A stretch of DNA of 64,000 nucleotides. Origin: Allodiplogaster sudhausi (lineage: Eukaryota > Nematoda > Chromadorea > Rhabditida > Diplogasteridae). Below are positions 28,215-39,800 of this stretch, in pieces; position 1 is the first letter of the stretch; each line of letters opens with the position of its first letter. Location: assembly GCA_945643635.1 (NCBI GenBank), contig CALZFC010000081.1, positions 1,067,501 through 1,131,500 on the forward strand. The letters are read 5' to 3'. Made by a program: the position numbers and the translations under genes. A model generated the notes under the pieces. That model was not told the origin of the DNA, ran no database searches, and worked only from the letters and a program-made list of their open reading frames with translations.

Positions 28215-28670
28215 AAGAGAGTGGGATTGAGAAGAGAGTGAGATTGAGAATGAGACGGAGAGAAGAGGATGAGAGATGAGAGACAGATAGTGAGGAGAGA
28301 GATCGAGAGGGAGAGAAGAGGGAGAGAGATGCGAGATAAATAGAGAGGAGAGAGATCGAGAGTGAGAGAAGAGGGAGAGGGATGCGAGATAGATAGAGAG
28401 GAGAGAGATCGAGAGTGAGAGAAGAGGGAGAGGGATGCGAGATAGATAAAGGGGGAGAGATCGAGAGTGAGAGAAGAGGGAGAGGGATGCGAGATAGATA
28501 GAGCGAGATCGAGAGTGAGAGAAGAGGGAGAGAGATGCGAGATAGATAGAGAGGAGAGAGATCGAGAGTGAGAGAAGAGGGAGAGGGATGCGAGGTAGAT
28601 AGAGAGGAGAGAGATCGAGAGTGAGAGAAGAGGGAGAGGGATGCGAGATAGATAGAGGGGGAGAGATTTC
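28215..28670. repeat. Minisatellite, about 60-bp unit
   Basis: Seven or so copies of a unit containing GAGAGAAGAGGGAGAGGGAT, GCGAGATAGATAGAGAG and GAGAGATCGAGAGTGA. Units vary by small indels. Confidence 0.9.
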
Positions 28671-28909
28671 GAGAGAATTTTGGGAAATGTGCGCAAAGAA
28701 CTATTTCTCGTGTGAATCACCCCCCACCTTGCACATTCATTATCCACATCGCTGCACACGGGGTGGCCACACCGCAACCACTACTATTCTCATTAAGAGT
28801 ACACCAAAGAGGTAGTCGCTGTGGGCAGCCGGAGAGAACGGAATGAACATTGCATAGGACTTCGAGGAAAGAGAAAGATGGACATCATGGAAAGGAAATA
28901 CAGGACAGA

Positions 28910-28950
<41 letters not shown>

Positions 28951-28959
28951 AGGGTAAAG

Positions 28960-28991
<32 letters not shown>

Positions 28992-30001
28992 AGCGCTGAC
29001 ATGATAGCAGTCGGATGAGCATGAAGAGTAAGTGCCATTCGGATAATCCCCTTGAGAGCCTCCCCTCGACAGTCCCAACCCTCCACTCTCATCACTCCAA
29101 CTAGACTCCCGAACAAGCTTGTTCAAATAGCAATCTAGTCAACATAACTTAAAATTGAGAGAGAAAAACCACAAAGCTAGTTGAATTCTTAGTCAAGTTG
29201 TGTACATAAAAATCGAGTATTAAATCATGTGCCGAATTAATCAAATGAATGCTCACTTCGTCCAAAATAACCAATAAGACGGACAAATAGAAAAGAAGAG
29301 AGGATTAGGGAAGCCAGAGATGCAGCAGCTGTGAAAGGAATTGGACACGGCCAATTCAGCGAGAATTACAAGGAAAACGGAGCGGAGAGAGTGAGATATC
29401 GAGAAAGAATTGATCGGGTCAACAAGAGACACAACAAGGTGAGCAGACTGAGAAGAAAGAAGATGTTGCCTGGGAGACAGAGAGAAGAAAAGAATGGAGA
29501 GAGAGCAGATGGGAAAGGTAGCACGTTAAGAGGGAACGGCGAGAGGGAGAGAGAGACAGAGAGAGAAAGAGTGTTTGAAGTAGAGTGAGAGAGAGAGAGA
29601 GAGAGAGAATAGAGAGAGAGAGAGAGAATGGGAACACAAGGCACGAAGAGAGATGGAAATGAAATTGGACGACCAGGAAGCTTGAAGCTGCAGAAGGTTG
29701 CATTCTCTTATCAAGCCGAGACTAATGATAAAAGGGTATCACCTAAACCTTTGCATTTTCCCTAACTGAAATGCCCAATTAAACTCTTATATAGACTAAT
29801 GAAATTGGGGCTAATCAGAAGAAAAGGATTTTTTTAAACTCTTAATGAAGGTTCAATTTTAACGATAAAAGATCAGTTATTTATAACCTCTGATCATATC
29901 CAAATCGACTTAAAATATGTCAACATTACTAAGATTTATATACAATATCAAAAACTCGAGCAAGATATTTATAGAAAAGCCTAGTCGTACGAAGCTATGA
30001 C

Positions 30002-30057
30002 CATTTCACAAACACAACAAGGAATGTCTTTACATTCCTTGTTGTGTTTGCGAAATG
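30002..30057. other. Near-perfect 25-bp hairpin
   Basis: CATTTCACAAACACAACAAG... pairs with ...CTTGTTGTGTTTGCGAAATG across a 6-nt loop (TCTTTA); 24 of 25 pairs match. No flanking coding sequence or obvious target-site duplication. Confidence 0.8.
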
Positions 30058-31005
30058 AACACGGATACTGATGTTTTGTTAAAATGAGAGAGGATATGAA
30101 AAGAAAAAAGCTGATAGAAAAATACACTAGCAGCTAATTTTAAAAAAAAATCACGGATTGATCCAAACAAATTGCCGGTTCAAATTCCTCTAGATTTCAT
30201 CACAGGAAAAAAAGATGCCGTCGATTCAGTGTTGAAATAGTTCTGTCCCACGACAGTGTGAAACCCCCGGGCTGAAGGCCCGAAACTATTTTTTTTAACA
30301 GTATTTCATATCTTTTATTCCTCTTTTATTTTGTAATGGTAAAAAAATTAACTTAAATATCTTGTGTACTAGGGGATTAGGATATAAGGAAATAATATTA
30401 AACATGAATAGGTCCCATGCGCAAATGCGAGGGGAGATATTAAGGGGAGGCTGAGAATAACAGAAGCTCGCGAAAAACAACAAGGATTTCTTCTCTGACG
30501 CTGGAGAAGAAAACGAAAGCGTCGAGAGGAATACTCGAGGTGTCAATGTAAACGGCTGGTCAACGCTTCTCTCTCTTTCTCTCTCTCTCTCTTCTCTGAT
30601 TCTCTTTCTTCTCTCTCCCTCTCTCTCACGCTCTCTCAAATCAGTTACGGATTGAAAAGCGAACCGCACCCTTCTCCTCTCCCCTTTCCCCTCTCTCCCT
30701 CCCGATCTATTCCCATTCACTCCCTCTCCATCCTGATAGCTTCCCCTGCTATCCTTCTTGAGTGGAAGCGACAACAGAAAGAAAGAACTAAGGAGGGAGA
30801 GAGAAAGGAGAGAAGGAGAAAACGACGAAGAGAATGAAGAAAGCGAGAGAGAAAGAAAGAGAGAGAGAACGAGAAGCAAGATATCTATGAAGACCTTGCA
30901 CCTGCGCGAGAGTGACCATGAAAAATGGTGGAATAGTAAAACGGTTTAATGCGGTAACGAGAAAGAGTCTAAGATAAAAGGCGGAAGCCCCATGAAACCA
31001 TTGAT

Positions 31006-31051
<46 letters not shown>

Positions 31052-31082
31052 CGAGAGAGAGAGAGAGAGAGAGAGCGAGAGC

Positions 31083-31116
<34 letters not shown>

Positions 31117-31463
31117 GAGCGAGAGCGAGAGAGAGAGAGAGAGAGAGAGCTGAGATGAGCGAGAGCCTGTTGCCTTCAGGGTCGCATTGGTGATGGCATT
31201 GGGAGATAGCAGAAGCTGCCCGGGCAAGGGCGTTTCCCTGGAGCCAGCCCCTCCCTTCCCATAACAGTCACCGTCTGCATCACGCACCAGTTGAACAGAA
31301 GAACGGGAGAGGCTAATTGAAATTGAGCCAAGCGTTTTATGAGTCGAACAGAATGGCACAGTGTTCATATCAGATATCACACATTTTCCTAATCTGAATC
31401 GCCAATTCTTCCTTTGTTTACACAAAGTAACGATGACCTTGAATTTATAAATTGAAAACTAAC

Positions 31464-31795
31464 ATTGACATTTGCTGCCTTGGGATGAACACAGGCCTGT
31501 CGGGAGTGAATGGCAGAAGTGGAAGTGGATGCTTGTCCAGCCTGACCGCGAGGAGGCAGGGGATTCAGACGAATGCGTCCTGTTGGTGCATTCCACGTCG
31601 GAGGAGTTGCAGACAACGTCCTGAGAATCTCGTCCATTCTTCAAAACAAGAAGAAACTAGTAAAATGAAGAAATGAAACCTTCTCTTTCTTATGTTGACT
31701 GTGTTTGCGACAGTTGGAGCAGAGCTTAGTCGACTACGAATCTCCGATATCTTTCCCTCCTTCAGTGGAGGCAGACCGGGAACCATCACACTTCT
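31464..31795 (-). CDS. Unrecognised gene fragment, two exons
   Basis: I do not recognise this protein. Two exons on the minus strand join in frame across a canonical 41-bp intron (GTTTCATTTC...TTGTTTTGAAG): about 31793-31680 (VMVPGLPPLKEGKISEIRSR, then SAPTVANTVNIRK) and 31638-31464 (MDEILRTLSATPPTWNAPTG, RIRLNPLPPRGQAG). Composition is Ser/Pro/Arg with normal codon use, unlike surrounding repeats. A donor AAT|GTTAG follows at 31463. A further open stretch at 31330-31155 (LSRSSVQLVRDADGD, PGQLLLSPNAITNATLKA) could be another exon, but the phases do not match with the borders I can see. No start or stop could be assigned. It may be a gene remnant or the middle of a longer gene. Confidence 0.35.
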
Positions 31796-31805
31796 ACAAA
31801 AAGTT

Positions 31806-32090
31806 AAAGGAGCAGTTCACTGAATGATTAACATATGGTTCTATGAACGGGGATCTATTCGCATCTTTCTAAAACATACATCTAGAAAGTTTGAACCATT
31901 GTTGTTAACTTGCCTCAAAGATATGAGCTCGCAAAATATGGCTATGGCAAATTTTTTTAATGTAGCTGTTAGCCACCCTCCTGTTTCACACGCTCTCTAA
32001 CCAGCAGAAGGGCCAAATATTTGAGGGCGCGCGTTCAAAATGGTCCAAATGTACTATTGTAGAATCATTCAGTGCACGGTTCCTTTAATT
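31806..32090. mobile_element. MITE with 23-bp TIRs and TA target duplication
   Basis: Left end AAGGAGCAGTTCACTGAATG and right end (inverted) AAGGAACCGTGCACTGAATG match at 20 of 23 positions or so. TA flanks each end, as for Tc1/mariner-type insertions. About 285 bp, no ORF. Related copies: 19813-20090 and, by terminal AAAGGA motif, 51548-51972. Confidence 0.7.
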
Positions 32091-33480
32091 AATAAAAATC
32101 CATAAAGGTAATTCATGGTCAGCGGGGTAAAAATGAATGTGGATAAGGTGGGTGGTCCAAAAGCAATATATGAAATGGGTCCAAAGAGGAGGGTAAGGAG
32201 CACTGGAAAAAGCCTTACGCCACAGCAATCATACCAGAGAGAGACCTTTCCGGCTATTACAGAGCACTGCAACGCCATGAATACGTTCGGGAAAAAAACT
32301 ATTATGAGAAATATGGAGAAAAAGCATGCGTTACTTATTTAACTCAATCATTTATCATAGAGACAATGAGTGAGAAAAAAGAAAGAAAGATTGCCGTTAG
32401 GACGGACACTACAAAATGAGAGCTAAGAATAGCCTGAACTAGTACGAAGGAGTCACACAAAAAAAGCATTCCGCACGATTGGCAGCGAACCCGTTGCCCA
32501 CCCATTCGAAAAGGAAGCAATCAAAGATGAGATATTTGCAATGTATGGGATCGCACCGAAAGTAACGCGGAACATCGAAGACACCTTCACACTCATAAGG
32601 GTCATGTAATGCAATGCAAAAAGTACTCCAATAGTGTCCTCCAGACAGTGTGCAAGGAATCTCGGAAAATTTAGTTCTATCAGACAATACGAAATTTAAC
32701 TTTCGTGCTTAGGGCAATTCAATACAAACAATATGATCCATACCAAGCTGGCAAACTCCAACATACAAACGATGAAATTCCTTCTGTCGTGAGAAATATT
32801 AGACTGGTTAAACAAGACTCCGATGTTAATCAAGGCAAAATTCTTTCAGCAAATTAATACGCACCAGCTTGGATTGTACAGAGCAGAGTGTAGATGTGAG
32901 GTAAGATTAAGAATGGAGATCGAAGGCAGCGAGCGGGTGGTGGTTCTAGTAGAGAGGTTAGAGTCGAGAGAATCAAAGAAAGATGAGAGTCGAGAGAGAC
33001 AAAAGAGCAGAGAAAACAAGAAAGGTAGCAGGGCACCCATTCTGACGCGGGAGTAGAGCAGAGAAATCGTGCAAGTCTCTTTGTCAGCTACGGGCGAAGT
33101 TGTCAGTTGCAACAGCTGACTGACGTATTTATCACGCTAACCTAGTGGACATCTTCAGAACGCGAGCTAGGCTTGCCAGGTCAAGAGGACAGACCAGAGA
33201 TTGGCCAGGAGCATCTCGTGATTAGAGTGAAAGGTATATGAGTAGAAAAGACTTACGATGACCGCCGAAGAGATAAGAGAAGGGGGTTAATACCCTCTCT
33301 CATTTCTAAACGCACTTTATTACACATCTTCGCGTTCCTTTGAACGAGGATAATGCCGGCTGGCGAATATCTCCCGATGGGACGAGGAAATGCGCATATT
33401 GATAGGCGAGAGTTGCAGCGGCCAAGTGACAGCGTACACAATCTGTACACATTTCACATCCCGGAATCAGCAGGCTAAAA
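32091..33480. other. Intergenic, no gene supported
   Basis: AT-rich spacer. An 80-codon minus-strand open frame at 32687-32439 has several Cys residues, but no family, start context or splice partner was found. Confidence 0.4.
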
Positions 33481-33489
33481 ACATATTTG

Positions 33490-34200
33490 CAAGACTAGAG
33501 CCATGGGTACTATCTTAGGTTGGGAGGGCCATATAGGGCCCTATTTCGGTATAAACAACCATTTACTTAAATTAGAGTAACTACAGATTGGCATTTTGCG
33601 AAACAGAATTGGTGCCACTCACTACCAGGCACACCAAAGCTCCGTGCCCAACTAGGGGAGCGCGCTGTAGCGCAAAATACCCACCAGTTAGTAGTTTTGG
33701 TACTATTCAGTTACTCCTGCTCCAGCAAAATTTTTTTTTTCAAAAATTTTTTTTTCTCCAAATTCACTCCAGGGGGGTTTATGAGTACGAGAAACACGAA
33801 TATAACAACCTTTAGATTCCGCGGTAAAACTCTGGAAACACAGAAAAATATTTTACACGGACCTTCAAACCGCGCGGGATGATGAAGCTCATATAGGGCT
33901 GCTACGAAAATCTTAGTGGCCGTTTGAACTCAAAATGGGCGGGAAGCTACATTTTACACATACAACATAGAAAACGCTGCTACGCAGGGCTGCGTATGTG
34001 CAATATTCCTTTCGCGAAGTAGTAACGCAGCGAAAATTAGGCAGCCGCAACGCGTGAATTCGGTCACGCGTTGGGACATGCTCAGCATAGGGGTTGACCG
34101 AGCTTTTTTTCAAAGGCTGAAGGTCCGTGTTTTAAAAAGTCGAGGCTCCGGAATCCATCACAATGCGCATCGATGCATCGCAACGATTTTTTAAAATTCA
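33490..34200. mobile_element. Probable mobile-element remnant related to 35340-35470
   Basis: The stretch 33725-33815 (AAATTTTTTTTTTC, CCAGGGGGGTTTATGAG, GAGAAACACGAATAT) resembles 35370-35440 (AATTTTTTTTTTCGC, CAGGGGGGTTCTCGAGGA, GGAACACGATTAT). CATATAGGGC recurs at 33530 and 33890. An inverted pair CGCAACGCG / CACGCGTTGG lies near 34050-34070. No intact ORF. Confidence 0.4.
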
Positions 34201-35311
34201 AAATTTTCGCTCGGGCAAGATGGTTTCAGTATCTACACCGAATTCCCACACTAAAATTAGAATGATTACCTTGTAAGCAACACTTCAGATCGCAGATCGC
34301 ATCTCATGTTTGCTTCACATTGGCTGTCGAGCGTGCGAATATTGGTGCAACCTGAGGATGCGGCTGAGTGGTCTGGCAGGAAACAGCTCAAGGCCAGTTC
34401 AAGGTGAGGAAGGATGGAGAATTGCGTAGACTTTTGGGAAGAAAGCAAAGAAGACGGGAACGTTTACAAGAAATGCATGGTTAGTGCAATTATTTTACCT
34501 GAGATGTCTTTAAAATGGCACGCTGTGCGCAGCCTTTCTCATCAGTGCAAACAGGGCTGCGCGGAGTCCACTTCTGGCTATCGCCATCTTTCTTTCTTTA
34601 CGCCCTCGCTCTCTCCCATACTCTCTTATCCAGTCTAACCTTCTAAATCTCCTTGCCTACATTCACAATTTGTCCGGCCTTCCTCATCTCGTCTCTCGGC
34701 GACCTGCCCCTCTTTTTTGCACCTCATCGAGGGGCGGATATTTGAAGAAGAGAAGAATAATCTTGAGAGAGCGGATTCTCCAGATTCGTAGTGTTGCTGT
34801 TCTCTTACAGTGCTCATTCCCGTAATGGAAATAAGAATGAGAAGGCAGGAGTGCCTCAGGCATTCCGTCAGCCATTCTACGGCCGGAAATCGTCTCTCTC
34901 TGCCCACTTCTCTTCATCTTCCTCCATACAACTCAGCCAGGTGAGCATTCCTCTACAATATTTCCTTGCCTGGCCTCTCTCTCTCATCTGCAGCTTCAAG
35001 CTATCCCTTCTCTCCCTGTTTGTCTTTCCATGCAGCTGACTGTCTGCGGTGGCCTCCATCACAATTGCCCCAAACACATATTAAATCGATGGCATGAAGC
35101 AGTGACAGATTGTCGCTTCTTTCATCTCATCCCCTTCAGATCCGCTCTCTGCAAGTCTGTTCTCTCTGACGTCCTCTTTTTCTTGCTCATCATGTATTTA
35201 TGTGTTTGGTCCATTTCGTCTAATATTTCCCTCTAATGTTTGTGATGCCGCTGCATGAATATAATGCGGCTGTCTTTGGTCGGCTGAAAATGGGTAATTT
35301 ATACTGGCTCC

Positions 35312-35355
35312 CCCCCCAACTCCCATAGCACCCGGGTGCTATGGGAGTTGGGGGG
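35312..35355. repeat. Perfect head-to-head palindrome of element termini
   Basis: CCCCCCAACTCCCATAGCAC plus CC is followed with no spacer by its exact reverse complement: 22-bp arms. Flanks TATACTGG and CCAGTATA extend the symmetry. The same terminus occurs singly at 36122-36141. Confidence 0.9.
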
Positions 35356-36141
35356 CCCCCCGGCCAGTATAATTTTTTTTTTCGCTCAAATCATGCACAG
35401 GGGGGTTCTCGAGGATGGGGAACACGATTATCACGTTTGTTTTGTACTCCTATGCGTATAAAAAAAGTTACCGTACATTAGAGGTAAACGTGTTGGTACG
35501 TGTTGGCACATGTTTGCACATGTGGTTTTGAGTTCCGCGTTGGTTCTCGGAAGTGGGACCCGTTCAGTTATTCCGTTTTTACGGCAAATATGAATCTACA
35601 AGCGCACATGCTCTCCCTCCGCAACTTTACTCTCTACTCGTCATGGCCTGAACTTGCGTTTATGTCGAGAGATGACTTCGACATTTGGATAGTGGATAGG
35701 GGCATACTTTGGTCGAGAAGGGCTTGCTTAATTTGTGGCGGACCAAGGAATATTACTCCGAGGGATCCCAATGCGATGAGGTGTGTTTTACCTCATCGCA
35801 TTGGGATCCCTCGGAGTAATATTCCTTGGTCCGCCACAAATTAAGCAAGCCCTTCTCGACCAAAGTATGCCCCTATCCACTATCCAAAAACCCGAGGTAA
35901 TCGAATGTTTCTATTGTCAGGAGAAAGTTTGAGTGTAATGTTCGCACATGCCGTCCGTTCGCTACCAGGAAGATTGGCATCTTCGTGGACACCTTTTTCC
36001 ACAAATGCCATGCTGACCGCCAGAAGGTCTTCTTGTTGTCGTACTTGTACATTAACGACATGGGAACTGTGGAGGAGATGGCCCGTTCATGCGAAATAGA
36101 CCCGAAGACGGTGGTTCAGTACCCCCAACTCCCATAGCACC
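35335..36141 (+). mobile_element. Merlin/IS1016-like DNA transposon remnant
   Basis: Inverted ends GGTGCTATGGGAGTTGGGG (35335) and its complement (ending 36141) bound an 807-bp segment. Inside, one frame from 35590 contains WIVDRGILWSRRACLICGGP, a zinc-ribbon-like CxxC. Another frame from 35928 gives FECNVRTC, IGIFVDTFFHKCHADRQKVF, LLSYLYINDMGTVEEMARSC and EIDPKTVVQY. The order Cys-ribbon, then hydrophobic helix with SYLYIND, then helix-turn-helix is that of the N-terminal half of Merlin (ISXO2/IS1595-like) transposases. The catalytic DDE half is absent: the frame runs straight into the right end. A stop and frame change separate the two halves. An internally deleted, non-autonomous copy is inferred. 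It lies between 34.94 and 36.84 kb, possibly in an intron of the next gene. Confidence 0.6.
35684..35888. repeat. Perfect 99-bp inverted repeat, 7-bp loop
   Basis: 35684-35782 and 35790-35888 are exact reverse complements, separated by GTGTTTT. The left arm is transposase coding sequence (the CxxC ribbon); the right arm is its inverted copy. I compared all 99 positions by eye and found no mismatch. Confidence 0.95.
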
Positions 36142-36835
36142 AGAAAATTTCATTCGCTCTTTTCAAACCTGAAATTAGGCTCTCAGCTTTCCTCTTTTTT
36201 TTCAAAGCCAAAAATTATTCCGGTCGAATAAAAATGTCCATGGTTTACAGGAAAAACCTTTTTTCCTAATTCATACATTTCTGTCAAATGCTTCTCTCCT
36301 TCATCACTATCATGCACCAAACGCTTGGATAAGTAGATAAAACATTGACAAATTGAAGGGTTGTGGGAGAAGGAATAATTCATTTGTCGTAATCTGACAA
36401 ATGTACATGTACAAATGTTTATTCAAACTAGTTGTAATTGCAATGGAATCAGAATTCCTGTCCTTGCCTACTACTTCTGTTGAACATGTCGACTGACAAT
36501 GAGAATACTCTTTGACGGAATAAGGGGGGTTCCTGAATTCCTACATTTTTCCAAGTGTACTTTTGCTTAATTGCCTTTTTTTGTAGTCCATATTCCGGAA
36601 AAGAACGAGTTTTTCTACATATTTTTCAAGGAAAAAAAACTTAGTTTTCTACTAACGCACCTTGTTTTCTTGCCGATTGTGACCCCCCCCCTCGCCAGCC
36701 TTTTATTCCCTTCTTTTCGCTGCTCTGTTTTTCAGCCGTTGTATCATCCCCTTTGCTGATCTTGGCCTCGTCTATTTCTTTCTTATGCCTCACGATTTCC
36801 TTGGTGTCCACATTTGCTCATCTCTCTCTGTTCAG

Positions 36836-39800
36836 TGCTGATTTGCAACATCCTCGTCGATCAGGAGGCGCAGAGATGAGTAGTTCGCATCCCTCCTCGG
36901 CTTCTCCCCCTCCTCTGCCCTTCTCGCCCCTCTCTCAGCCAACTCAGCACGAGGGAGGCAATGCAGTCAGCTCCTTTCTCTCTTTCTCTTCTCTCATCTT
37001 CCTGAACTATCTCATTTATCACGTTCTTTCTTTTTCTCTACGCCGCAATCATTCCCTTATTCATATTCTGTTTCTGTAATACTCTCTCTCACTCTCGCTC
37101 TCTCTTGTGCTCTGGTTATCTTGTACGCTCTCTTTCTCTCTCTCTCTATCTCTCCCTCTCTCTCTCTCGCTCTATCTCTCTCTTTCTCTCTTCTCCTGCA
37201 CACTAGCATGATGCCTGTCTCCGATGAATAACATGTCGAATGGTTGTGATGACCATCCATTTCGTCTACATTTTCTCACTCCTTCTCTGGCATGCTCTTT
37301 CATTACTTTGAAACAGTTCTTCTTTTACTAGTTCTCCTTTCTGTCGCTACGAGAGAAAAAAAAATAATAAGGAAAGCATAACCCGTCTGCCTTCTTAATA
37401 TATGAGACCGAGTGCATTCATTTGTTGCAGATTCCATCAGGAATCGTTGAAAAACGGCGTGCGATGTTTGGCTGGGAGGGCGGAGGAATTCCATCGGAAA
37501 GGCAGCAACGCTCTCAGAGCGAGCACCGAGTCGGTCCCTTCTCTCTTTTCTTTTTCTTCTTCTCTACGTCAGACACTAATCTGAAGCAAGGATAATGCAA
37601 AACGAACAGAATACTCAATGCATAAGATCATAACTGTTCGTCTAATTGTGGTATTACAGCTTTTTGAAAATTTATTTTGTGGGTGTACAATTAGTGGATG
37701 TACCCCAAGAAGAAAAAGAGGAGATAAATGTTCTAGTTTAATTCAGACAGCCACGGGTATGACTTCCATAAGACTATATTTGCAGAAAAGCATATCCGAA
37801 ACGGCAGCCAACCGCCGTGCTCAGCCAACGGTCTCGGCCGTCAGTCTGGGAGAAGCCATCGACTCCAAGACCATCGGAGTGTCCGTTTTCATTCACTGCA
37901 TCTACATTATATTGCGAACCTTTTCAGTGGACGTGGCGAATGTGGCAACAAGACGAGTCGCCAAATGCGAGTGGATATCGTCGGCATTGCAATCTCAGCT
38001 CCCGAACAGCTTCTTCGTTCTGGCCCTCTCCATCCCTCCTCTTATACTTCCACCAAGATCACGCAGTTCGTTTCAGTTCTTTCTCTTCATGCTTTCTGGT
38101 ATCGCTTCTCCTTCCCGTCTTCTCCATCTCTTTCTTCTTCTTCCTCATTACCTCCATCTCCTTCTGTTCTTCTTCTTCTCAAACAGAGTAGGATTTCGGA
38201 GACCTCGATTTTGGCGAATATTCAAAGGGTTTGAACTATTTTGAAGGGAGAAGATATGGGTTTTTTTGCATGTCCCTAAGATTAATAGGACCAACTTTGA
38301 CAGTTTAGCATGAGGGCGTGGCCAAATTTTGAAAATGTTTTTAAACCGGTTTTTATAGGAGATTTTTCTGACTCCCTCAAAACCTGTTAATTCACCCTAA
38401 ATAATTAATATCTGTGCTATATGTACGTCTCGTCGTGGGAATTGCAATCTCAGCTCCCGAACACAACTAAATTTCAGAGGTGTATTTAGGCTATAATTAG
38501 ATTGCAGCGGGTATACTTTGCTGATAAGGTTATTTGTAAAGATGTATACAATTTTGCATACCAATTGTAAGGACAAAATCATTTTTTTTTCCAGAAATTC
38601 AGGTTTCGCAAACTTTAAACACTACCTATTAGTAATTCAGAATTTGATTTATCGACATCTTGAGATACTTTTTTTTTACATAGCAGGTTTATTAGTGGTG
38701 ATATAATTGAGACTATTGGTAAGTTAAGACCATTTGGTGGATATTGTTATTATTGAATTAGCAAGCGGGAGGATTTAATTTAACGGCAATAGGAGGGTCG
38801 TCCCAGGTTCACAAAGTCGCGCGCTGACAAACCCCTCTTTTGCGTCCTTTTCTCCAACGTCATTCTGACATATTTTAATGCTAGCTTAAAGTAAACTTTT
38901 GACAAATTTTAATTTTAAAGTAAACCCTTTCCCGTCGTTAGAGTCTAGACTGCCTAACTGCCTGGTCCCCCTTAGCTCCGCTATTCATCGTTGATATTGA
39001 GCAGAGAAGTGTCCCGATCGTCAGCAGGAAGCACGTGGAGATTCCTGCCAGATGGCCGGCCGGATCTCTCCCAGAACAGAGGGGAGTCGCAGGAGAGAAG
39101 AAACGTCCGCCAAGTTGTGATCCGAACACCGCCTCGAGCTGCTGTTTCTCTGAGGGAAGAGCTCGCGGTGCAACCACTCAGCCAGGTATCTTCATTTCTT
39201 CATTTCCTCTTGGCTATTTTGCATTTATACTTTCACGACTTTAAAGTGTTACATGAATATGAGTTTCAGCAATCCGCAAGGAAGCGAAGCATGTCCCCAC
39301 CTTATCGTCATGCCAATCTCCTCACTTCTTCAAGAGACCAGACATTCCGTGACAGATATCCGCCTAATGTGAGTACTTCTACTGTTAATGTTCTTATAAA
39401 ATCGATTTCTTCATATCGCCCCACATCCCTAATTAACTCATAACTTAAACTGGGGCGCCCAAAAGCCCTTGATCATAAGTATTGTTATGTCGGGGTTGAA
39501 TTTTGGGAGACTTGCTGGCTTTGTATTGAATTGGATTAAGACGGTGTGCTTCGATTCCGTTCCTGAGCGAGGGTCCGAGAAGAAGAATATACACGAGATG
39601 AAGAAAACTTGCGATGAGATGAAGAAGAAGCTGGAGGAAGAGAGCAGCAACTCTGTTCAAGAGGATTTTCGGCAACTCGCTGCTGAGGTTTGCTTCTTCC
39701 CTCGTCATCTGAACGTGAATTTGCATCTGAATTGCTGTCAAATGGTGAAAATGGCAGTCTTCCTACTAGCGTTATTAGGAGGAGTTTATATAGTAAGGTG

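Noticed and set aside
32439..32687. 82-codon Cys-containing minus-strand open frame
   Set aside because: Composition looks protein-like, but no family, start context or in-phase neighbouring exon was found.
33250..33450. 65-codon minus-strand frame near 33.3 kb
   Set aside because: No recognisable family and lies next to element-derived DNA; no splice support.
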